Positions 58,964 to 64,000 of a stretch of 64,000 nucleotides of DNA are shown here, in pieces (the stretch's first letter is position 1; each line of letters opens with the position of its first letter). Both the position numbers and the translations under genes were made by a program. The DNA lies in assembly GCA_963666935.1 (NCBI GenBank), contig OY762936.1:124001-188000 (forward strand), given 5' to 3'. The notes below the pieces were generated by a model. It had not been told where the DNA came from, ran no database searches, and worked only from the letters and a program-made list of their open reading frames with translations. The stretch comes from G963666935 sp963666935. GTDB taxonomy: Bacteria > Bacillota > Clostridia > Christensenellales > CAG-138.

Positions 58964-60232
58964 ATGACATTTGCCATCGTGGTTTTTGCCGCAACCTACA
59001 TCCTCATGGTTGCACTTCCCCGCTGGCGCTGCTATGTGGCGCTGGCTGCCGCAGCGATCTTTATTGCGGTGGGAGTGCTGCCCTTTTCCACTGCACCCGC
59101 CGCCGTGGATTGGAATATTCTGCTGATGCTCTTTGGCACCATGGGTACCGTCACTTTCTTTATTCGATCCCAGATGCCCATGCGGATGGCAGAGGCACTC
59201 CTGGAAAAAATGCCCAGCGCCCAATGGGCTATCGTCATCATGGGCCTTTTCGCAGGCGTGATCTCCGCATTTATGGACAATGTGGCCACGTTGCTTATGC
59301 TGGCCCCAGTAGGCATCGCCATCGCCCGAGGGCTCAAGATCTCCCCCGTAGCCATGCTCATCGTTATTTCCGTTTCCTCCAATCTGCAGGGCGCGGCCAC
59401 GCTGGTTGGCGACACCACCTCCATTATGCTGGGTGGCTACGCGGGCATGGACTTCATGGACTTTTTCTTCTTTCAGGGCCGTTTCAGCATCTTTTGGGCG
59501 GTGGAGCTGGGCGCGCTGGCCACGGTACCGGTGATACTCTGGCTGTTCCACAAAGAGAACCGCTCGGTTAAAATTGATGTCTATACAGAAGTGAAGGATT
59601 ACATGCCCACCATTTTGCTTTGCCTCAACATTGTACTGCTCATCGGCGCTTCCTTTTTGCCCAACAAGCCCGCCATCACCAATGGCCTGATCTGCACCGG
59701 TATTTTCCTGATCGCCGCCCTTTATTCGCTGCTCCGGGATAAAAACACAAAATCCATCGCGGCCGTCATGAAATGCATCGACTATGAGACGCTTTTGCTC
59801 TTGGGCGGACTGTTCCTAGTGCTCCGGGGCGTTGCCAACGCGGGCGTCATCGACGCCATCAGCACACAATTTTTGCGGCTGGGAAACGGCAACCTGTTTT
59901 TGATGTACTCCCTGATCGTATGGGGTTCTGTGCTCTTCTCCGCCTTCATTGACAACATTCCATACGTGGCTACCATGTTGCCCGTGGTCAGCGGCATGGC
60001 CGCAGCGCTGGGATGTCCTCCCTATGTGCTTTACTTCGGTCTGCTCATTGGCGCCACTTTGGGCGGCAATTTGACCCCCATCGGCGCATCTGCCAACATC
60101 GCCGCTATCGGCATCTTGAAAAAAGAAGGGTATACTGTTAGGTTCAGAGATTTCGCCAAGATCGGCATTCCCTTCACCCTGACTGCGGTGATTTGCGGCT
60201 ATCTGTTTATCTGGCTGCTGTGGGGAGTATAA
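58964..60232 (+). CDS. ArsB/NhaD/SLC13-like permease under Mn riboswitch control
   Basis: A 422-residue integral membrane protein with about eleven helices in two inverted halves. Half 1 contains SAFMDNVATLLMLAPV and the re-entrant region GDTTSIMLGGYAG; half 2 repeats it as SAFIDNIPYVATMLPVV and IGATLGGNLTPIGASAN. This is the ion-transporter superfamily of ArsB, NhaD and CitM. The riboswitch upstream suggests that it moves Mn2+ or a Mn-linked ion out of the cell when Mn is high; the known targets of this riboswitch are mostly MntP, TerC, UPF0016 and P-type ATPases. GGAGGG precedes the ATG. Confidence 0.88.
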   Translation: MTFAIVVFAATYILMVALPRWRCYVALAAAAIFIAVGVLPFSTAPAAVDWNILLMLFGTMGTVTFFIRSQMPMRMAEALLEKMPSAQWAIVIMGLFAGVISAFMDNVATLLMLAPVGIAIARGLKISPVAMLIVISVSSNLQGAATLVGDTTSIMLGGYAGMDFMDFFFFQGRFSIFWAVELGALATVPVILWLFHKENRSVKIDVYTEVKDYMPTILLCLNIVLLIGASFLPNKPAITNGLICTGIFLIAALYSLLRDKNTKSIAAVMKCIDYETLLLLGGLFLVLRGVANAGVIDAISTQFLRLGNGNLFLMYSLIVWGSVLFSAFIDNIPYVATMLPVVSGMAAALGCPPYVLYFGLLIGATLGGNLTPIGASANIAAIGILKKEGYTVRFRDFAKIGIPFTLTAVICGYLFIWLLWGV

Positions 60233-60233
60233 A

Positions 60234-60488
60234 ATGGAACGCATGACAAAACGGCAGGACGGCTCTGTCCAGCTCAATGACGGTTATGAGCAAGCCGGCG
60301 CGCTGGAGCGGCTAGCAGACTACGAGGACATGCTGGAAGCCCTTTTGGCAGAGCGGCATGAAATTGAAAAGACGCTGGAAAGGCTCAAGGCGGGAGGTAA
60401 ATCCGCCACCGTCACTTACCGGCAGCTTTTGGCCAATAAGCTGATGGTTATGAATCTTATAAGCCGGTTTGAGATTTACGGGATGTAA
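60234..60488 (+). CDS. Small helical protein of unknown function, 84 aa
   Basis: Starts one base after the permease stop, with GGGAG before it, so it is co-transcribed with the permease. A charged helix-rich protein: ERMTKRQDGSVQLN at the start and ERLADYEDMLEALLAERHEIEKTLERLKAG in the middle (coiled-coil likely). The opening KR-x-DG-x-V...ALERLADYED resembles short proteins common in phages and mobile elements of Clostridia, whose function is not known. No membrane segment. Confidence 0.75.
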   Translation: MERMTKRQDGSVQLNDGYEQAGALERLADYEDMLEALLAERHEIEKTLERLKAGGKSATVTYRQLLANKLMVMNLISRFEIYGM

Positions 60489-60544
60489 AAGGGGCGGCTT
60501 ACAGGGCCTGCGGCCCCAGAATCCCGAATTTTCGATAACATTAA

Positions 60545-60578
60545 AAGGAGCCGGGGAATCCCGGCTCCTTTATTTTTT
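60545..60578. terminator. Bidirectional intrinsic terminator
   Basis: AAGGAGCCGGG / CCCGGCTCCTT, loop GAAT, followed by TTATTTTTTT, between convergent genes. Confidence 0.9.
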
Positions 60579-60584
60579 TGTAAA

Positions 60585-61709
60585 TTACAGCTGCTTTACA
60601 TAGCACCGGCGGCGCTTATGCTGTTCCTTTTCGAACATCTTCCACTGGGCCTGCACCTTTTCATTGGTCTCCAGCTGCGGCCCGGTTTCCGCCTGTTTGA
60701 TCCCCATCTTTAAACAGCTCTTGAGCACGTGGTTCATCATGATGGCGTTGATGCCCATGCCTTGGTAATCCGGATGCACCGCCACTAGGAATAGATCCAA
60801 GGTATCGTTTATCTTCAGCGCCCGAAGCACCCGGAAGGCGCCCAAGGGGAACAGCCTGCCGTTGCTCTTTTTCAACGCGCTGGCCAAGGAGGGCGTGGAC
60901 ACGCCGAAGGCTACCATATTCTCATCCTTGTCCATGACAAAGCAGGCAAAGTCCGGGCTCACCAGCGGAATAAATTTATCCGCATACTTTTTGATTTGGA
61001 GTTCCGTAAAGCGCACCACGCCGTAGAGCTCCGCGTAGGCCACGTTGATAAGCTCAAATATCTTTCGCACATAGGGCTTGTAATCGCTGCGCCGTCTGAG
61101 GTCGGCCATATGCAGGCCGTACTCCTTAAGTACCCTTTGGGATATTTTTTCCAGTTTTTCCGCAATCCGCACATCCTCGGGAACCTTCATGAGGTACTCC
61201 ACCCAGTCCACATCCTTGCCATAGCCCAGCCGGGCCAGATGGTCGTTGTAGTAGGGGTAGTTGTAGTAAGTGATGAACATGCTCTTACGGTCAAAGCCTT
61301 CCACCAGCATGCCCTCCCGATCCAGATCCGTGAACCCCAGAGGGCCGTGCACTTCATTGCACCCCTTTTCCCGGGCGTAATCTTCCACGGCCTTCAACAG
61401 CGCGGAAGAAACCTCCTCATCGTCGATAAAATCCACCTGGGAGAAGCGCATGCGCTTGGTATTCCAGGTTTCGTTGGCCCTATGGCTGAGAATCGCGCCG
61501 ATCCTGCCCACGATCTCGCCGTTCTTGTAAGCCAAAAAGCACTTCGCCTCGCAATATTCAAAGGCGGGGTTCTTCTTTTTGTCCCAGTCGGCAAGATCAT
61601 CGCCGTACATAGCGGGAATGAACTGTTCCACGTCCTTGTACAGCTTGTTGGGATAATCCACAAATTTGCGGAGATCCTGTTTGTTTGTAACTTCTTTTAC
61701 AATAACCAT
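60585..61709 (-). CDS. GNAT-like acyltransferase, unknown substrate
   Basis: A 374-residue protein with two GNAT-type halves. The N-terminal half has CFLAYKNGEIVGRIGAILS and the conserved EVHGPLGFTDLDREGMLVEGFD block; the C-terminal half ends with LFLVAVHPDYQGMGINAIMM, matching the acetyl-CoA-binding V-x-P-x-x-x-x-x-G motif (R/Q-x-x-G-x-G/A replaced by YQGMGIN). Such two-domain proteins are widespread in anaerobes and lack a known substrate. ATG 61709 follows AAGAGG by five bases. Confidence 0.82.
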   Translation of the reverse strand: MVIVKEVTNKQDLRKFVDYPNKLYKDVEQFIPAMYGDDLADWDKKKNPAFEYCEAKCFLAYKNGEIVGRIGAILSHRANETWNTKRMRFSQVDFIDDEEVSSALLKAVEDYAREKGCNEVHGPLGFTDLDREGMLVEGFDRKSMFITYYNYPYYNDHLARLGYGKDVDWVEYLMKVPEDVRIAEKLEKISQRVLKEYGLHMADLRRRSDYKPYVRKIFELINVAYAELYGVVRFTELQIKKYADKFIPLVSPDFACFVMDKDENMVAFGVSTPSLASALKKSNGRLFPLGAFRVLRALKINDTLDLFLVAVHPDYQGMGINAIMMNHVLKSCLKMGIKQAETGPQLETNEKVQAQWKMFEKEQHKRRRCYVKQL

Positions 61710-61731
61710 ATACACCTCTTATGAAACTCTG

Positions 61732-61760
61732 TTGACGGATGATGACGTGTCCCTTATACT
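61732..61760 (+). promoter_or_regulatory. Promoter of the glycosyltransferase gene
   Basis: TTGACG and TATACT separated by 17 bases. The transcript would begin near 61767 and have a 5' leader of about 180 bases, in which no known RNA motif was recognised. Confidence 0.7.
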
Positions 61761-61784
61761 AAAAATAAGAACTTTGTGGGTACT

Positions 61785-61813
61785 ATTATACCATTTTGTA
61801 CGGTCAGTTCCAT
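61785..61813 (-). promoter_or_regulatory. Promoter of the GNAT-like gene
   Basis: On the minus strand ATGGAA and TATAAT are 17 bases apart; transcription starts near 61778 and runs leftwards across the plus-strand promoter at 61732-61760. Confidence 0.5.
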
Positions 61814-61947
61814 ACTAAATTTGCGGAAAAATACAAAAACGGTTGATTTTTTGCCGTGTGTGGATATGAGAACAGGATTTTGCATATTCGGCGCCGAGAG
61901 ACAACGCTTTGTTTCTGGAACCGAATATTTTTAACGGAGAGCAAGCC

Positions 61948-63258
61948 ATGAACGTATGCCTCTTGAACGATTCCTTTCCACCCATTGTAGACGGCGTTGC
62001 CAATGCAGTAATCAACTACGCGGAGATTATTGAAAAAAACCATGGTACCGCCATTGTAGCTACGCCCAAATATCCGGGGACGGACGACAGCGCGTTTCCC
62101 TTTCCTGTGCTTCGCTATGCCAGCCTCAATACAACCAAAATAGCCGGGTATCGCGCCGGCATGCCCTTCGGTTCCTCCGTTGTTAAGGCTTTGGAGAGAA
62201 CGGTTCCCGACATCATTCATAGCCACTGTCCCTTCGCCTCCAACGTGCTAGGGCGGATACTCCGCTACAATATGGGCGTACCGCTTGTTTTTACTTACCA
62301 TACCAAGTTCGATATTGACATCGCCAACATCACAAGCGCACGCGCGCTGCAGGACACGGCAATCAAGCTCGTATGCGAAAACATTCAGACTTGCGACGAA
62401 GTTTGGGTTGTGAGCGGCGGCGCGGGAGAAAATCTTCGGAAATTAGGCTATCAGGGCGACTACATCGTAATGGAAAACGGCGTGGATTTCCCCCGGGGCG
62501 CCATACCGAACGAGGCGGTTGCCGCACTGCGCACCGAGCTCCAGATTCCCGACGGCATCCCTATTTTCCTTTTTGCGGGACGTATGATGTGGTACAAGGG
62601 AATTCGCATTATCATCGATGGGTTGCGCAAGGCAAAGGGCCAGGGAACGGATTTTCGCATGATATTCGTGGGCGGCGGCGGAAACTGCCAGGAGATTATA
62701 AACTATGCCAAGGATACAGGGTTGATTGACATGTGCCTTTTCCCCGGCATAATCCGGGACCGGGACCTGTTGCGCACGTACTTTTCCATGGCCGATCTTT
62801 TCCTTTTTCCCTCCACCTTCGACACCAACGGCATTGTGGTACGGGAGGCGGCGGCATGTGCCCTGCCCAGCGTGCTCATTCGTGGAAGCTGCGCGGCGGA
62901 GGGCATTACGGACGGACGAACGGGAATCCTCATTGACGAAAACGCCGACGCCATGGCAGAGGCAATCCAGACAGCCTGCCGGAATCCGGAGGGCATTGCG
63001 GAAATTGGCCGACACGCCATGGAGGAAATTTACATCTCTTGGGAAGACAGCGTGGGCCGGGCGGTGGAACGATACGGCACCGTCATCGAAAACTATCGCA
63101 GCAAAGTGAAAAAGCGTCCTCTGCTAGCAGATCCCCTTTTTACAGGCGCACAACTGCAGGGAGAGCTGGAAAAGATTCGCACAGCATACAATATTATTAA
63201 TAAAAAAAGAAAGCAGTTGAACGAGCAAATAACCAACCGAATCGACCGATATCTGTAA
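61948..63258 (+). CDS. GT4 family glycosyltransferase
   Basis: A GT-B glycosyltransferase of 436 residues. N-terminal donor/acceptor lobe: NDSFPPIVDGVANAV, IIHSHCPFASNVLGR, TYHTKFDIDI; C-terminal lobe: FAGRMMWYKGIRIIIDGL, the nucleotide-sugar region LFLFPSTFDTNGIVVREAAACALPSVL with the E-x7-E-like glutamate. The style fits lipid glycosyltransferases such as (alpha-)mono-glucosyldiacylglycerol synthases, but the acceptor cannot be told. ATG 61948 is used (GGAGA eight bases before); an earlier in-frame start at 61909 has no ribosome site. The next gene begins about 20 bases on. Confidence 0.9.
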   Translation: MNVCLLNDSFPPIVDGVANAVINYAEIIEKNHGTAIVATPKYPGTDDSAFPFPVLRYASLNTTKIAGYRAGMPFGSSVVKALERTVPDIIHSHCPFASNVLGRILRYNMGVPLVFTYHTKFDIDIANITSARALQDTAIKLVCENIQTCDEVWVVSGGAGENLRKLGYQGDYIVMENGVDFPRGAIPNEAVAALRTELQIPDGIPIFLFAGRMMWYKGIRIIIDGLRKAKGQGTDFRMIFVGGGGNCQEIINYAKDTGLIDMCLFPGIIRDRDLLRTYFSMADLFLFPSTFDTNGIVVREAAACALPSVLIRGSCAAEGITDGRTGILIDENADAMAEAIQTACRNPEGIAEIGRHAMEEIYISWEDSVGRAVERYGTVIENYRSKVKKRPLLADPLFTGAQLQGELEKIRTAYNIINKKRKQLNEQITNRIDRYL

Positions 63259-63275
63259 CACAGGGGGGAATCCAC

Positions 63276-64000
63276 ATCATTCAGGCAAATAAAAAAGAAA
63301 AGCTTTCAAGCTTCATCAAGGAAAATAAAAGCACCTTCGTGGTATACGTGGTGCTTCGCATTCTGGTGATCGCCATACTGTTTGTTGAACTTCTTCACGG
63401 GGATTACCAGAGCGTATTCTACTGCCTGCTATCGCTGCTGCTGTTCCTGCTCCCTCCGTTTTTGGAGCGAAGCCTGCGGATTGATCTGCCATCAACGCTG
63501 GAAATTATCATACTGCTCTTCATTTTTGCAGCGGAAATTTTGGGAGAACTCAACCGTTACTTCCTCACCGTACCCTACTGGGACACCATGCTCCACACAG
63601 TCAACGGCTTTTTATGTGCAGCGGTGGGATTTTCGCTAGCGGATATTCTTAACCGCAACAACAAAACCCAGTTTTCGCTTTCTCCCCTGTATATAGCCAT
63701 CGTAGCCTTCTGCTTTTCCATGACGGTGGGGGTACTTTGGGAGTTCTTTGAATATGGCGCGGACCGATTTTTGCACTTGGACATGCAAAAAGATACCGTC
63801 ATCCGCTCCATCGTCTCCGTCGCCCTGAACCCGGACCACCAGAATGTTCCCGTTATCATTGACGGCATTACAGAAGTGACCGTGAACGGCGTTCCTTTTG
63901 GCGTGGACGGATATCTGGACATTGGCCTCATCGACACCATGAAGGACCTGATAGTGAACTTCATTGGAGCGGCAGTTTTTAGCGCCATCGGCTATTCCTA
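63276..64000 (+). CDS. Membrane protein, YjdF/DUF2238-like, 3' partial, non-canonical start
   Basis: An open frame runs from here to the window end (at least 240 codons). It holds five or so hydrophobic helices (for example VVYVVLRILVIAILFVELL, IIILLFIFAAEILGEL) and the conserved pieces DTMLHTVNGFLCAAVGFSL and VGVLWEFFEYGADRF, which suggest the YjdF-type predicted membrane proteins. No ATG, GTG or TTG occurs in frame between the stop at 63198 and the GTG at 63339, which lies inside helix 1 and has no ribosome site. AGGGGGG (63262-63268) lies seven bases before ATC 63276 and ten before ATT 63279, so one of these is the likely start. Probably co-transcribed with the glycosyltransferase. Continues beyond 64000. 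Confidence 0.78.
   Translation, partial: MIQANKKEKLSSFIKENKSTFVVYVVLRILVIAILFVELLHGDYQSVFYCLLSLLLFLLPPFLERSLRIDLPSTLEIIILLFIFAAEILGELNRYFLTVPYWDTMLHTVNGFLCAAVGFSLADILNRNNKTQFSLSPLYIAIVAFCFSMTVGVLWEFFEYGADRFLHLDMQKDTVIRSIVSVALNPDHQNVPVIIDGITEVTVNGVPFGVDGYLDIGLIDTMKDLIVNFIGAAVFSAIGYS

Noticed and set aside
60234..60488. A prophage remnant around the small 84-residue gene
   Set aside because: Only this one protein has a phage-like flavour; no integrase, att repeat or structural gene is near.

Overview
The window reads as one gene-dense stretch of chromosome from a Clostridia-type Bacillota, moderately GC-rich. Evidence for that: a split GlgC/GlgD ADP-glucose pyrophosphorylase, two-subunit Fe-S serine dehydratase, two perfect CIRCE (HrcA) operators, DUF1540 and DUF1858 proteins, ECF-type vitamin uptake, candidate Re-type citrate synthase chemistry, strong AGGAGG ribosome sites and many intrinsic terminators. 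No tRNA, rRNA, CRISPR array, transposase or phage structural gene was seen. Genus cannot be fixed from the sequence alone.

Region 1 (1-9629) is the accessory highlight. A nonribosomal peptide synthetase ends in a thioester reductase domain (C-A-T-R, 5' end outside the window). It is fused by overlapping or near-touching genes to a 7TM-PAS histidine kinase, a REC/HD-GYP response regulator, an AMP-forming acyl ligase, a free acyl carrier protein and a Sfp-type phosphopantetheinyl transferase. The set looks self-sufficient: ligase loads an acyl group on the ACP, the C domain joins it to an amino acid, the R domain releases an aldehyde or alcohol, and the PPTase activates both carriers. The co-transcribed two-component system with a predicted c-di-GMP phosphodiesterase output suggests that product and sensor may form a signalling circuit; that part is inference.

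Region 2 (9674-21600) holds serine dehydratase, a MacB-type ABC operon built around a large exported protein, CIRCE-controlled hsp20, a small ATPase/lipoprotein pair, a metallo-beta-lactamase-fold hydrolase, and a gamma-family PLP enzyme divergent from a LysR regulator. Region 3 (21699-30209) has CIRCE-controlled clpB and a long operon from one good promoter: two tandem CNNM/CBS membrane proteins, a Cys-rich protein, deoC, deoB and pyrimidine-nucleoside phosphorylase, which together turn deoxynucleosides into glyceraldehyde-3-phosphate and acetaldehyde. Region 4 (30193-37418, mostly minus) has a flavodoxin-ferredoxin, an ATP-grasp ligase, a phosphoesterase, an aconitase-family hydratase, an ECF sigma/anti-sigma pair and small redox or zinc-ribbon proteins.

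Region 5 (36996-45066, minus) is a glycogen operon glgB-glgC-glgD-glgA followed by a GH13 hydrolase. Region 6 (45142-53520) contains lipoate ligase, a cell-wall NlpC/P60 enzyme, an AI-2E-type permease, a YhaM-like nuclease, a homocitrate/Re-citrate synthase-like enzyme under a palindromic operator, and a cobalamin riboswitch in front of a DUF4430 protein and an ECF S component. Region 7 (53755-64000) contains glmS, a three-gene operon (adenosine-analogue deaminase, MtnA-like isomerase, class II aldolase) that looks like 5'-deoxyadenosine or methylthioadenosine salvage, a yybP-ykoY-type manganese riboswitch in front of an ArsB/SLC13-like permease, a GNAT-like protein, a GT4 glycosyltransferase and a membrane protein cut by the window end that seems to use an AUC or AUU start codon.
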